A stretch of DNA of 64,000 bases from Acanthornis magna (GCA_036785705.1 JAWUZG010000332.1:2852001-2916000); one strand, 5' to 3'. Positions 1 to 14,514 are shown, numbered from the stretch's first letter. A program made the numbers and translations. Notes: a model not told the origin generated them from the sequence alone.

Positions 1-2729
1 CCATGGACCTGGCTGCCCCTTGCACTCCAGAAACTCAGAGCCACGAGGAAAACCTTGATTTTTAGGAAAGCTACCTGCAGGGCTGGAGGCAAAAAGCTCT
101 TGAGTGAAGCCTCCCCTCTTGAGGAGTGCTTCAGTTCTCAGTTTGGGAATGTGCTAAAACCAGAACCAGGGAAGGGACAAAAATCCACTCCCATTTGCCA
201 ATGTACCCACGCAGCAGATTCTGGCTGCCCTTTGCAGTCTTCACACACCCAGTATCTGTTTTATTATTTTAACCATTTTCAGGATTTCTGCGGCGCAGCT
301 CATTTTCTTTAATGGGTATGAACCACCACTAGCCTCTTAACCTTAAATGACCAAAATTCCCAACAGAAAGCACTTGGCAATTCTCTCTTTTGCCTTCAAT
401 CCAAGAACTTCAAAGTTACTGTGATAAACTACTCAATTATAACGCTATCCTGAAGCCCTCTGGCAGCACAATCTGCATATCTTCGGATTGAACATATTTT
501 CATCTCAAGTTTTGCAATGCAGGAAATGAATTCCTGGGACTGGATTTTACAAAATACACAAATTCCACTAGTTTCTAAATCACATGGACAAGTATGAACA
601 TCACTTGTAAAGAAAGATAAACTTTTAAATCATATTCAGCTGAGGTAATTTTATTTTATTTTTTAAAAATAGTGCATTTCATCTCTGTAAGACTCGAGTT
701 TCTTTTTTCTTCTACACACCTGACTTTGCAAAGAAGCATGAGAATTTATTTTTATTTCCATTGAGCTCTAGAAAGACTAGCACTCTCTGAACATATCACT
801 TCATTTAGTTCAATAGAAAAAAAGCATTCAAAGCCCTCCATCTAGGAGGAAATAAGCCCATGCACCAATCACAGGTGGGGCACTGCAGGAGCAGAAGATG
901 CTTTGCAGCAAAGTCTCCTGGAGCCTCATTGTGCCACACAACACCAGCAGTGTCCCCTGGAGCACCAAGGCCACCTCCAGCACTCTGTGCCAGCACAGCA
1001 CAGCGGTTTGAGAATTTGAAAGGACTCACTGCTGTCTCATCCTCTGGATTTCTGACAGTCTCTCAGCAGTACTGGAGCAGTGCAGGCTCTCCAGGACAGC
1101 AGAGAGCATCACCAGGACGTGGGAACAGAGGCTGAGACACCTGAGTTTGCTCAACTGCAATAAAACATTAAGGGGAGACCTCAGTGCAAACTCTAACAGC
1201 AGTCTGGGCACTGCAGAGCCCTTGCCTGAGCTGCAGGAAGAAAGTCACCGGTGGAGGAATATTAGTAGAGCAAAAGCAAGCCCTGCCACAAGCACCAGCT
1301 CTTTCTAAATGTTCTGCATGGCTTCAGCAAAAAGACCTGCACAGTGTACCCACACAGTAATGCAGGGATCCTGCAATTTGGGTATCTTATACAAGAGTAA
1401 CAACCAACTTACAACTCAACATTTCATCATTTTCTGCTGTAGGTGTTGCATACCTCGTGTGACACTGGACAGTTTTAGACTCCAGGAAAATTTAAATACC
1501 AATCAGCCACACAATAGCTGGAGTGTGCAAATCCCATGCTGCAGTCCATCATATTTTTGTAACACACCTACACGACAGCTTTTAGCTCAAAAAACGTTAG
1601 ATCCTTTGTTCTGATTACAGAATGCTTTCAGGTATGAGTCAGACTGTTTTCTTTCTGTCTGAACGATGGGAAAAATGGACCTTGGAGGTTAAGTGCCCTA
1701 ATTTTGTGAATAAGCTGTCCATTCTTAAGCCCATTATAGCAGTGCTTGGTTAATAACACATATCAAGTGTCCAAATGATCTGGAACTGCTTGCAACACAC
1801 TTCTGTCCTCATCCTTATGAAAATTAGATAAAAAAATTATTTGGCAAACTACAAAGGTTAAGAAATATCCTGGAAAAAACCTTAACTTTTTGCAACTTGA
1901 GCAGCGGCTGAACTCCCCACAGCACACTGCAGTGGAAGTCATACCCAAGGCCCACAGACAGCAGAATAATGGATTAAAGTAATTGAAGTATTCTGCTTCT
2001 TCCAAGGAAATACATGTTTGCCTCAGCCTGCAGGAATTCCTGCCTAATTATCAGAGTTTACAGGTTTTCTTACACACATCAAGGAACGGTTATGCTGACA
2101 GCATAATGTTTAACAGCACGTTTTACATTTCTGTGTCCTTCACCTCTGTCCCCAGAGCTCTGCACTTGCTCCTGATGTGTTCCAGATGCCATGTGGCAGT
2201 GTCACCTGTGCCCTGTGAAAGATAAAGAGCCCTGCAGGAAGAAGGAAAGGGGTGGAGGCTGTCCTGGCAGGACCTCGTGTGAGGAGGCACCTGGAGATGG
2301 AGCTGCAGCACAGCAGGGAGGGGACAGAGCACCCAGGGGCGCAGAACACTGCCCAAACCTTCAGGGATGGCACGGGCAAGGCACAGCTCAGCCGCAGCTC
2401 AGCTGGCAAGGGCCATCGAGGGAAGCTCCTAGCACTGCATGAGCTGTGAGATAATGAACAGGATGGGAGGGTTCAGGGACAGACACAGGGGCTCAGAGCC
2501 TTCACCAACACAGCCCCCAATGTTCCTGTGCTCAAGGAGGACAGAACAGCCAGCAGGGACAGGGGATCAGGTACATCATCACTCAGAGCTCCTGACCCCC
2601 ACAAGGCTGCACAAGACAGGACACACCTGCTGGGGCAGAGACACAGCCCAGCCTCGCCCTGGCACCTCCAACTCAGGCAGATATCACCTTTGCTTTGAGA
2701 GAGTTAAAACGTACAACATGGCAAAGTGC

Positions 2730-2915
2730 AGGGTGGGCAACAGCAGCCTCAGTTTGGTCCTGGAAAAGTCACTGCGAGTACTACAGGAGGCAATTTCTGG
2801 TTTTCAAGACCCAACCAGACACTCTCCTGCCTGAATTCCCAGTTTTGCTTTGAGCAGAGGCTGAACCAGGAGACTTCCTGAAGTCCCTTCCAAACTTAAA
2901 AACTCTGTAATTTTA
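2730..2915 (+). mobile_element. Old CR1 LINE 3'-end fragment
   Basis: The stretch follows the 3' tail of CR1 in order. It has a 'ttttcaagaccc' block, then 'ctttgagcagaggctg', then a 'gacttcctgaagtcccttcc' block corresponding to the CR1 'gacctcctgaggtcccttcc' segment, and finally a decayed 'actctgtaatttt' end. Many substitutions indicate an old insertion. The 5' limit is approximate, and no reverse-transcriptase remnant is visible. It lies in SLIT3 intron 1, antisense to the gene. Identification is by memory of the CR1 consensus. Confidence 0.7.
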
Positions 2916-5900
2916 CATTTTCTGTAAATGAAAGGGTAAAACAAGTATTTTTTGTCTTTTATTTCAGGGGGAGTTCAGGGAATAGTAAAAAACTTTAAAT
3001 ATGAAGCATAAAAAACCCCAGAAAATACATTAAAATACAGTTGGTACAAAAACATGCTTTAATATGAAGAAACCAGAATGTAAATATTATAAAGAGGAAG
3101 AAGTACAGTTCTGTGTCAGATGGGCTCAAGCATCATTTTAATTCATTAAAAAAACCAAACAACTGCACATACAAATACATCACTTTTTTACTTACTTCTT
3201 TTCAATTCCTGATCTTGTTTAGCTATTCCTACTTAACTCCTACACCTGTAGCTCCTCTTTCACACCCAGCATGACCAACTGGTTCCATGGACTGCTGAGA
3301 GCAGCCCAGTGCTATTCCAAAGCTCAAACAGTCAGAGGCTGGAATCAGACAATGGCAAGGACTCTTTAGGCCATATTTTCCTTCAACTACCAAATGTGAT
3401 CAGGATATGAACAGATATGTGCCTGTGCTTCAGTGTTGGTCACTTCTGGACTCACCTGGGGAAAAAAGTATTGCTGCAAACTTCAGCAAAATATACATTG
3501 CCTTAATTCTGTATTTCATTAAAAATGTGGTCTGTGTCTGAATAGATCACAGAGAAGAAACTGCTGTGTTTGGGTGCTCCTCACTAATACAAACAACTCA
3601 ATATTTGGGACTCTCAGTATTTCACACCTGCTTCTGACTGCTGCAAAGTATTGCTAGCTTGGAAAGACGTTCTATGAACAAATTATTTTAGTGAAGCCTG
3701 GCATGAAAATGGAGCCATGATTTCATCGCCCTGCTCACTTTCAGACATGCACAGACAAGAAACCCTTCCCAGATCTTTTCCTGGAAAGGTAAGAGAGATC
3801 TCTGTTTATGTTTGGGGTTCCTTTCGTTGCTGTTCAGGATTTTGTTTTTTTAATTTAAAAAGCATTTAACTTCACCAACTCTATTCATTCCTAGCACCAC
3901 CACACTGGGTGTAACATGTCTACAGAGGCCACTAAAGAGCAGAGGAAGCCAAGAAGTTGCAGTAAAATATGCAGGACAGTTTTAATACGTAAAATGAATG
4001 TTGAAGGAAGAGGTATATTGACTTGAAGTTAGCAACCAGATGTTACAACCAATTTACAAAAAATTTTCTTCACTCACAAGTAGATTCCCACCTTCCTCAA
4101 CCCCCTATCCTCATCCCACTTTTGGTGTTTTACTTGCTGCAGTAGAGCTGAATTGATTTCACAATGATTGCTAAATGAACACAAAACTCAAGTTTTCCTA
4201 AAGACTTTGCACAGAAATCTGATGTTTCAGTTTACTGAAACTCCCCACATTTATAAAACCCTTTTGCACTAACCCTGCTGCATGCGTGAGGGCTACGGAA
4301 GAACAACCCTGGAAATTATCTCTTCTGTAAAATGAAGTTTATATCAACTGGGAATAATCCATTTTCATCTTCTAAAAAACTTCATGAGCAATTAGCTAAA
4401 GAACTTTCCAGAGGGAAAAAAATGAACATAAAACCAAAACCAATGCCAAACAAATCCCCAAAAACTCCATAAAACACTTCTGATTGCTCCTTATCTTCTC
4501 CTGCCTTTTCATATGTTATCTATTAAAACTCAAAACTCCAAAGGATCATTGGGCTGTTTCCTACACTTTCACATTCTTATCTGAGAAACTTATATCCAGA
4601 TGTGTGTTTTCATCTCTCTGAAGAACCAGCCTTTCCCTTGGGGCTTTATTTCTCAGTATCTATTTCCACTTCTGGAAAACAAGCTCTCTTTGCTCAAGAA
4701 TTTCACTTCCATCTCTTTTTTTTTTCCACCACTTCATTCTGGTCTGCAGCTAACCTCCCTGCTGCACTTATTTCGGCATTTCAGAAATGCACAACTGCTT
4801 CCCTGCACCATTCCCTCACAGTGAGCTGGTTTTTGCTGCCCAGAACACCATCCCTGAGCAGCTCTACCACTTCAAGGGGATGAGCTGCCAGTGCCTCTTC
4901 TCACCACTCCACAGCTATTTCACACGAGCGTGTGACCCACAGGCTCCCACATTGCTCAGGGATGTTGTAACCACTGCTGCCCTCCCCAAACAAAGAGCTT
5001 TCACCCAGGTTTTGCCAAAATCAGCATTTCAAAAAACATTCCCAATATAATGCCTCCCCAGTCTAAACAAAACCATCACACAGACAAAAGACAAATTTGG
5101 AGAAAATCCATAAGTTCCCACTAAAGTCCAGGCAAAACAGGCTTTAGGACAAACAGGGAGGCACGAGACACGTAAACTGCTTTCTGGATGCATCTTCTCC
5201 CTGCTGAAATTGGTTCTCAGAGTCATATTTAAACAACACAACTGTTTTAATTAAACATTGGTGTCTCCATAGCTGTGGACAAGCAGTACATGCATATGCA
5301 GGATTACTTGAATGGGCTGGATGTCCTGTGATCACATCTGCTATATGAACTCTACATGCTACACACTGTATCCTAAACCAGAGAGAATGGGCAAACTGCT
5401 CATTGCCGTTTCCTTACTTGAAGAGCAGGAAAATCATTAATGTGAAGCTAAATTATATTCCTACATAGGGAGTATGTAACAATGCAGAATTTCTTTGTTC
5501 ATTCATCTTGGATCAGACAGCGTTTCCCAAAGGACACGATACAAAATTCTAGGGAAGTGTCTTCCATTTTCAGCTGTTTATTATCTTCAAAGGAAAACTG
5601 AAGTTGGGAATTGGAATATTGTCTACTTTGGGACAAATTGTATGTGGAAATAACTATTCCAAGTCAAGTAAAACTTCTGTATTTGGTCAGCATCTTGTAA
5701 CATGTGACACTGCATTTAATGCTAACACAGGAAACCCTTTTAGACAGACAGACATCCACTCCAACTTAAAAAGCTTCTAAAACGTTTGAAGAAGTGCTCA
5801 ATATTGCCCAGTGCATACCCAGAGAAAATGTCAGAGATGACAATTCAGTAGGACAGTTTTGCTAAACCGCCTTAAAACACTTCAGTCTGACCTGACAAAG

Positions 5901-8900
5901 TGAGGAAGGCTCACACCTCCAGGTATCTTTGAAACCTTCAGGGTTATTTATTAGGTCCCATAACGTACACCTCACAGTCTACCAACACTTCTATTTTGTA
6001 CCAGTTAATTATCACATTCCTTACCTGCCACAGGAGTAAAGGAAAAAAACCAGCTGAAAAAAAAGCCCAAGGATTTGAGAATAGTGCCCTAACTATTAGC
6101 ATGCACAAGCATGCACCACGAGGCCTGCTATCAAAATGGTATTTTCTTAATAGTTAAATGCTTATCTTTTGACACATTTCATGAGAAAGTTGATTCCCAT
6201 ACTCTTTTCCCTTCACTCTGTGCCTCTCTCTCCCCACAGTGAAGTAGCCAACCTTGACAGAACCCAGCTCTTGAAAAAAGTATGGAGACAGACATTAAAA
6301 GCTGCATTTGGTAGTGCTGTGATTTTGGAGATCACAACCTCAGCTTCACTAATATGAAATTTATTATCATTTCTGTTATCATGCCTAGGAGCACCTTAAT
6401 AATAGCTCAGGATTTCTTCATGTCGAGCACTGTGCAAACAAAGATTTCCCAAAAGATTTGCTCCAAAGAAAAAAGAGCAAAGGGATGGAGGCAAGCAGAC
6501 GAAACAGAACTGATGTGCACAGCAGGCACTGTCTTCAACTCCAATATAGTCTAGCTTGCACTCCGTATCTTTTACTGATATAAGTAAAATTACAGTAAAC
6601 TTAAAGTTTTGTAAAACAAACTTCTTTGTTCAACAAGAACAGTTCATCTCAAGAAAAAAGCACCAAAGTGGAAGGAAAAAAAAGAATAAATCTATCAGAA
6701 ATGGAGTACATCACCATCCACCCCACACTTTCTACAAGGATGTTGACAGGCTGTTAAAAATGGGCTCCTGATCTCCAAATCATTAACCTCCAGAGCAGTT
6801 CATCCCTCCCCCTCCATAGAGCCCTGGCTCAAACAGAATCACCGATGCTGTGTCTCTCTAGAGCCAAACCACTGCCAAGGGGCAGAGAAAACATCCCAAA
6901 AACTGCAGGCAGCTCCTGGGGGTGAGTGGCTGGATGCAAACACAGCACTGTGCCCCCACACCACAGAGGAGGGTCAGAGTCTCCCCAAAAAAGTCCTAAA
7001 TATAACACAGCTGCTAAAAGCCTTCTGACCCAAAACAGACTGACCATATCAAAAGTGGGCAACACCAATTCTAGAATCAGTTTCAAAGTCAATTTCAGAT
7101 TTTGCAGACTGATCAATGGAAAGTCAAGACAAAACCAGCTTGAAAACACTGAATTTTAACTGCAAAACACTCATTTTAACTGCACTCATGTTTGCTGAAA
7201 ATGGTCCCTTCACCAGTGACAGCAAAGGAGATTTGAAGCGATGGCTAAATTGTCATTTCTACCCGTGAGACAAAATTAGGGTCTTAGGAAAAGAAGTAAA
7301 TCACAAATAGAAAGGTAAAAATCTAATTAAAAGCTCCAGAAATCTATCAATCAGAAGATTAAACACATACATTGCAGCCAAACAGATGGTGTAAAAGTGA
7401 AATACAAAAATTTATTCTGACAGGGACAACTGACAGACCAGATTCAGTTACAGGGGAAAAAAGAAAAAAAAGCTGAAAATAACTGGCAGAGGTAAGAATC
7501 AGCCTCTTAAATTCTCTTTTCTATGGAGATGGCCTTCAACTCAATCTAAAATTCACTGAATACAGAGCACAGACCTGTTCCCCTTATCTTTGATGTATTT
7601 AATACCATTAGACAAACTGTCAGTAGCTTACAAGGCCATTTGCTAATGGGAAAGAAGCAGCTCTTGCCACGGATGAGATCCATTCAAGACCTTAAATGAT
7701 GATATATCTGACTGGAAAACACTGAAAACAGATTTGGAAATAAAGCATTACAGATCTTTGGAGAAAAGACTTTAAAAATACTGAAAACATAGCAGCTTGG
7801 GCCATATTGCAACCCAAATATGACTGGAACCCAGCCTTTTCTTATCCTGAAAATGACTTTAATAACAACAAAAAAGTAAAACTGACATAGCTTTACACTG
7901 GCAAACAAAAGCTGTTAATGAACATAAAAGGGGTGGGAGTCACAACAGCAGTCCCAGATCAAAATCCATATCGTGTTGTGCTAAAGAACTTGAATCAATG
8001 AGGACTTAGAGAAGCTTCCCGTGAGCTCAGCAGCTGAAAGGAGCCAAGGACAGGAGGCACATTGCCACCAGCCTGGCCCTCGGACCTCTCAGGGGGATGG
8101 GGAATAAAACTGACCTCGTTATAAGAACATTTCTGAACAGCACTGCTCCCCTCCCCATCCCTGCCACAGGAATGTACACACAATCGCCTGAAGAAGCTCT
8201 GCCACACCTCACTTCTGGTCACTCATTTCCCAACATTGTTTTTCTTGAAAAAGCTTTGCCGTTTGAGGTTCAGTTTAGCTTTGCTCCCCAAACTCATCTC
8301 TACTCCTTCCTTCCTCAGCTGAGGTGAGGAACTTGCTGTGCCTCCCCATGAATGAGGAGGACAAACCTCACTGCTTTGTCTTGCAGGAGTGGAAAATAAG
8401 CCCAGCATGAGAAGAGAAGCCCTTCAGAGAGCTGTGGGGCCACCAGAGGAGTGTGTGTGCATCCCTGCAGGTGCTTCAGCCACACTGGGGAAAGCCAAGC
8501 ACAAACTATAGCAAGGGCTCTGGGAAAATTGAGTTTTAACTCATTTGAGCTATTAGGTCCTGGGTGGGAACACAGCCTGACTTTAGTCTTCTAAACAGGC
8601 TCTGCAGTAAAGAAGCTCATTTCTTTACATGCAGTCCTCGAAATTATTCACTGAACATCCTTATTAGAGCAAAGTTCTTTCCCCCCATTATTCTTATCCC
8701 CAAGCATCATGTGAGATTTCTGCGAGAAAATCGTTTTTCTCTGCTCTGTGGAAGTTAAGGAATAAACCTAAACACTCCTGAAATACAGAAAACAAATAAT
8801 ATCAGAAGTCAATGTCCACACAGGGCAAGTTACTTCTGTTTTAAACACAACTGGAAATGTGTATACACTGACATTCCAAAAGATTACAGGTAGCTCGCAC

Positions 8901-11900
8901 AATAAAGGTCAAATGACAGCGTACAACACAAGGGGTTTTATACAATTATTACACCAATAAAAGAATAGTAAAATTTATTTACTTTTGGCCTCACATCCCC
9001 ATAGGTAAACTATATCTGTATTCTTTGCTATATGCTTCCCCAAACCCACAAAATGCACAAGTTCCAGGGATGTAAAAACAACACTCATCACCTGTATTTT
9101 AGGACTTCCTAAAAGACAACAGCTGCTCTTTAGAGGGGCAATTTTCCTTTGGCTTAATTCTTGTGCATGAATCAATACTCAGCTGCAAAAGTAAGAATAT
9201 GAATAAAAATAAATAGTCTCAGAGAAGCTCATTAAAAAGTTCTGCAGGAAGTAGTCTGGTCTCTTTCATCTCAAAATTTAATCCAAATTTGTGCAAATAA
9301 ATACAGACAACATGACAATGGCCACCACTCACTTCTGTGACTACCAATTTAGAATAGCTCATTTCATCCTCCTTCCTGCTCCCATCACTTCAAATACATG
9401 CAAAAAATTTAATAGTCCCAGACTGATCCTACACAAGTTCATGCCAATGTCCAGTCAAGCACAACTAGTCAGAGTTAAATCAGCAAAGGGAAGTATCCCC
9501 ATTAAATTAGGGAACTCAGGCAAGTTTTCCCGGGATCAGTCCCTCCAAGAGCAAGCTTTTCCCAGCCACAGCCATGCACATCCACTTGCTGACACATGAC
9601 CTAGGGAAAAAAATATCTGAGAAATGCTCCATGCAAGGTTTTGGAGACTATTACTACAAACAAATGAGTGGTAATCCCAAGTGGGAAGAACTCTAGAATG
9701 GCAGAATGTCAATGTAAGAGTTGTATAATTGTATTTGCATGTGTTTAACATCGCCTTCTGCAGGAATATGGAAGCATTCAAGACAGCAGCTTAGATTTAA
9801 TTTGAAGACAGAATTGAGGAAGTTGAAGACTTATTATAAGCCAGTGCAACTTCAGCAGCTCCATGCACCTAGGCCAAAACCACCATAATAACATATTTGT
9901 GTAACAGAAACCCCAGACCACATGAAAACTCAGGAGTAAGCAGATGGCTAAGCTCCTAAATTGCACCTAAATGTGGACACACTCAATTTAGCTGCTCAGA
10001 CAAAGCACAGAACAGATTAGTCTTGCAAGCTTTATCAATTTAGCAAGGTAAAGAATCCTTGAAATGAAAGACAAAACAAAGCAATGACTAACACAGGAGA
10101 GCTATCAATTAAACAAGAGTCTAAGCCACCAAACAAACTCATCAAGAACTCAAACACGGTTAAATTCTCCCAGGAAACTTTTATCCATATATAATGTACA
10201 TGTTACAGACAGGGAGATAACCAGGCATGAATGGGAGAAAAAACACAGGGCTCCTGCTCCACATTCAAACAGAAAGCAGACACCAACCCAAGAAGACTCC
10301 TGAGCAGCTCTCCACATCACTTGTTCCTTTCAGAGCAGAAGAACACAACTGTCAGGCAGGTGACTCTGATCTGCTCTCTGCATTTATGCATAATCTCAAA
10401 CTAAACACGACTATCAGCATTATTAAGTGTTATGAAGAGTCACACGTAGATTTTACATCGATAGGAAACATTTCTACTGAAGGAAATTATATAAATAATC
10501 ACATCCAAGAAGTAAAGCAAACTGATGAGGGGAGTTTAATGAACCAATCCTAAGGAACGCTCCAGAAAGGTAAAATGTTTGGGATTCTCATGGATGTATT
10601 TTCATATCTTTATACTTGCTTCCTTATTGGCACAAAGTATCTTGTCAACTGCTCAGCTAAAATAACAGAATCACTGTTCCCACCCCAGAAGTTAACTAAT
10701 AAATTACAAGCTTTCTCCAGAACACAAGAATTCCATCAACTTCTATTTTCGGTAAGATGTTAAGTTGCTTCACAAGTGTGGAATGGATCAGTAAATACCA
10801 ACAACAACCACAAGGTCAGCTCTACCACCCTGCCCAAGGCTCCTGTGAAGCATCACATTTCACAATTTGAGGGAAAGTCTTAGACCTATTTTCATGTCTC
10901 TCCTCCTGTGTGAGGGCATGGCTGTCCCTGAGGGTTCCTTCTCCAGAACAAAGATAATTGGAAGTTACTCCTGGAAGTGACAAAGATTTGCTTCACCATT
11001 TATTTTCTCCAGACTGAGTAATTCCATTGTGCAGCAGTACAGAGCTTTCACCTCTTTTTAGCCTTTCATGAAAGCTGAGCCAAAGCTTCCATCTCTACCA
11101 CGCAATTAGGAGACTTCATAGAATGTAATAACAAGGTAAACTGCAACACAAACCTAACACGTTTTGGGAAGCTGCTATTAAAGACGAATCTATAGAAAAT
11201 AAGGGATTGTTTTATAACTCATTTTCTGTGATCACTGGTTAATCTGTGGATTTCCTTCAAGGCAGAAATCACAGGTAAAATTCCTTACAAGCCTGCACCT
11301 TCAAAGTCTTCAGGAAAAAAAGTAGAAAGAAAGCATGCATCTCATTTCTCATGAAGAATCAGTAATCAAAGCTAGTTCATTTAGTAGAACTTCTCAATAA
11401 GAAATTCTTTTCCCCCTAAAGATATTTCCCATTGTTTCCTTAATGTTATATTTTCAGTTTTCCTGGGTTTCATATTAACGCAAATTTGAATAATATTTAA
11501 CTTGGCTCCACTAGCCCAAACAATCTGTAACATTTGTCCAAACGTAACTCTAAAAGCTCGGTGGCAAAATATTTTAAGTGGTGCCATTAGATCTCTTACT
11601 AATTAAAGCAAAAAGTTTCCGACTTGAACAGGTATGCGGAATTTTTAGCTCAGGAGAATAGAGAGAGAAATAAATACCCTTGCAGAGCGTAACAGTTTAA
11701 AAAGGCACTTCGTGTGTGGCCACCAAGAAACTTGTTAAAATTATTTTCCCAACATATAAACATTTCTCCGAGATTAAAAATATTTTTGTCATTTTCAGAT
11801 ACGATCAATTTGGTCTTATTTACAAGCTAAACACGCTAGTAGAAGATTACACATCAACCCACTGTTATGTCATAAATAGTTACAGGTTGCTGTGGACCAC

Positions 11901-13777
11901 AGGGAAAAATTAGATACTCTGATATATCCTGTGGCTGACTGATGTTTCACCTATGAACAGAATTTACACTCAGAGGAATAAAATCTTTTTTTATCTCCAC
12001 TGCTTACAGTAGAAAAGTCAAGTTAGTGCAATTAGTAGAAATCTAAATTTGAAAGAATTGATACAAGCTTTACAACACAGTTGTAATAATGATGTTGGTG
12101 AACACCATAAAAACAGTGACTGACAGAATGGACTGACAAGAGTATTTAAAATATGGATTAATGTGTCACTACATGACCTTCTGTATCCTATTTCCACAAG
12201 GTTTCAGCCACTGAACGATCCGATAAAACACTATTTATATATGTAAAGAAGAATCCCCAAACAAACCATCCAACACAGCTACATTTCATATTTATCAGCG
12301 GTGGTATCTCTGAGGCTAAATGTTCAAACTGAATATTGTGAAATCACTACTATTGTTCTTTTTGCAGCCATTAATCTAAAAGTTAAATCTGTAAATAACA
12401 CCAAAAAGAAGAAGACCAAGACAGTGATTACTCTTTCCTTCATTCTTTTTAACACTTAACATGCCAAGGCCAAGAGCCTTCTTCGCCTGGCTCAGCTTCC
12501 TACAGAAGGCAAGCCAAGTTCACTGATGTTCATTCTCTCAAGTAAAACCCAGTAACAACATAAATTCACTCCCCCTAAAACTTCAGCTATAACAAATTAC
12601 CATTTTGAAATGGTTCTCAGGTGGCCAACTAACCTTGTGCTTGTGAATCATTTTAACCTCTAATTTAGAAGTTTAATTCTAGTCTTTAACTCTTAAAGCC
12701 CTCCAAACACCTCACCAGCGAAGCACACAAACCATCCATGTTATCACACACACTCCCACTGGCTTGGCATGCTCCGCCGGGATTGGTTTGGTGTGGGGTT
12801 TTGTGTTTCAGGGTTAGGGCTTTTTTGGGCTCTAAAATGCCAGGTTGCTACCCATCAATTTTAGAGTACAGTCCCAGGCACAGGAGTGAAGGTTTCTACA
12901 GCACTGACATCTGAAAGCTGTTGCTCACACAGCTGAGGTTAAAAGGAGGGCTGATATGGCCACAAAACATTAAAGGTTGTAGAACAGTGTAGGAAGAAAG
13001 CTGCATATTGCTATCATTTAAGAGCTCTCAGCACTATAAAATGCATTTAGAAACAGCCAAGGATTCTATAAAATTTCATTCTGGAACACAACTTAGCCTT
13101 TAGGAGCGCTCTTTGCACAGAAACTTTGTTTGCTTAGTAACCTCATCCAGCTTTCTTCCTCGGAGCAAAAACTGCCCGAGAATTTGAAGTTTCCCCAACT
13201 CTATGACCCAGAAGGAAATAAAACAGGAAGTCGGGCCATACAATCACCAGCATTTGCTTACAAGTTCAAAACCATTTTAAGTTATCAGCTAATCCACACG
13301 AGGCAGAGCTGCGAGCACTCTCCTGGGGTCATCCCCGGAGCGCTGTGCGGAGCCGGGCTGGAGCTGGAGCTGTGTTTAACATTCCTCCCCGGACGTGTCC
13401 CTATCTAGCACCGGGCATTCTCTGAGATGTGCCATCTGCTATGCATTAGCACACGTCAGAGACGCCGTCCCCTGCACCGGGCGAGTGCCAGAACTCTATC
13501 AGAAAACTCCGGTTTGCTTTCAGCCCTCTCCCTAGGAATGCACTGAGCGAGTAAAAACAGTCAGCTCAAAAACTCACGAGAGCTTACAATACAGAGGATT
13601 TGCTATGAACGCATTCATTATTCTCCGTGCTCCCCACAGCGTTACATTGCTATCATAAACCCTGGAGCAGATTAAAAATTGAGTACCCAGCTTCCCCGCA
13701 GCAGTTTAAAACAGAAATTAGAGGCTGTTTAATGGGGCTTCTCCATTTGAATTAGTTTATGGAAACAGTCGGTTTTC

Positions 13778-13798
13778 CATGGTGATGAAATCACCATG
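13778..13798. repeat. Short perfect inverted repeat in intron 1
   Basis: CATGGTGAT and ATCACCATG are perfect 9-base arms around a 3-base GAA spacer. It lies about 400 bp inside the intron from the SLIT3 exon 1 donor. The symmetry would suit a dimeric DNA-binding protein, but I recognise no specific factor and it could be coincidental. Confidence 0.6.
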
Positions 13799-14193
13799 CT
13801 GAGAAAGTAAGGAGAAACTGCTACCAGCCGCCAGGTGAAAACATCCAGGTTTCTAATTGCATATTAAATTGGTGTTTGCATTGACAGTGATTACAGCCGG
13901 GAGCACTCCAGGTACAGCTCCGAACTCCATTTCAAGCAAGTCCCTGCAAAACCCGATCAGGCGGCAGCTGAAACTTAACGTGAAACTCCGAAACTGATGG
14001 TTCGTACAAAGGCACAGCGGCAGGATCGCCGAACTCCCGAAAAGCTCCTCCCCTTCCCTCCTGAAAACAGTAATCCGTGTTGGATTGCTGAAACTCCCGA
14101 TCCCAAGCACTCGGCACTGATAGGCAGGTGTTGGGAAACTCGTCCCAGGTGTTCCTACAAGCACTCGAGAAGCCCTTAACGGGTTGTACTTAC

Positions 14194-14378
14194 AGTCTCT
14201 CGGCATTCCTGGGAATATCCCTCGGTACAGTTTTGAGTCCCAGTCCGTGACAATCCACGTTGGAAGCAATACACGTACATTTATGCGGGCATCCTCCAAC
14301 AGGCATCCAACTCGCGGAGCTCCAGAAGCTCAGGAGCATTCCAAGGCACAGAAACGCACTTCTTCCACCACACAACAT
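14194..14378 (-). CDS. SLIT3: SLIT3 first coding exon (signal peptide and start of LRR domain 1)
   Basis: SLIT proteins are large secreted guidance ligands for ROBO receptors, with four leucine-rich-repeat domains, EGF repeats, a laminin-G domain and a cystine knot. This exon supplies only the N-terminus: 61 codons plus two bases. Residues 1-25 form a signal peptide with hydrophobic core [12 protein letters not shown]. An LRR N-cap follows, with cysteines spaced CPHKCTC then VDCHG, then the family hallmark [22 protein letters not shown] and PRNAERL match SLIT3 better than SLIT1 or SLIT2 (PRNTERL). The ATG at 14378 is the first in-frame ATG and has A at -3; the frame stays open upstream only from a TTG codon. 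The exon ends CT|GTAAGT (donor 14193-14188), a phase-2 intron splitting a Leu codon, as usual for LRR exons. The remaining exons lie off the left edge. Paralogue assignment is by recalled similarity. Confidence 0.9.
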
Positions 14379-14478
14379 GGTTCTGGATGGCTTCGGTGGG
14401 TATAAAAGTGAGGGCGAGCAGCCGGCCCTTAAAGATGAAATGCCTCTAAGAAGAAAGGGAAAAGAAAACAAGAGGCTC

Positions 14479-14514
14479 TTAGTACAGCCCAAGGGAACCC
14501 ACCACTGCCATCAT
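14479..14514 (-). promoter_or_regulatory. Upstream ORF in presumed SLIT3 leader (11 codons)
   Basis: Two adjacent ATGs (14514 and 14511) open an 11-codon frame, [11 protein letters not shown], ending in TAA at 14481-14479. That is about 100 nt before the SLIT3 ATG. If transcription starts further upstream, as the CCAAT/CRE arrangement suggests, this ORF lies in the 5' leader and could reduce initiation at the main start. Its use is inferred from position only. Confidence 0.45.

Larger units (their letters stand above)
1..14193 (-). other. SLIT3: SLIT3 intron 1, 5' part (continues off the left edge)
   Basis: Everything left of the exon 1 donor is inferred to be intron 1. I expected a 72-bp LRR exon encoding a DL.RNNITRI-type repeat next, but no such segment stands out, and no annotated frame in this stretch resembles a leucine-rich repeat. 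The sequence is mostly AT-rich and unique, with a CR1 tail near 2.7-2.9 kb, a moderately GC-rich patch at about 2190-2690 and an inverted repeat at 13778. The last kilobase before the exon is richer in CpG. SLIT3 introns are very long in other vertebrates, so finding no second exon here is expected. Confidence 0.8.

Noticed and set aside
14402..14408. TATAAAA box close to the SLIT3 start codon
   Set aside because: It is on the plus strand, pointing away from SLIT3 transcription, and lies within the presumed leader.
14379..14492. N-terminal extension of the SLIT3 frame to 14492
   Set aside because: The extension begins at a TTG codon. The first ATG at 14378 has a good context and leads directly into a standard signal peptide.
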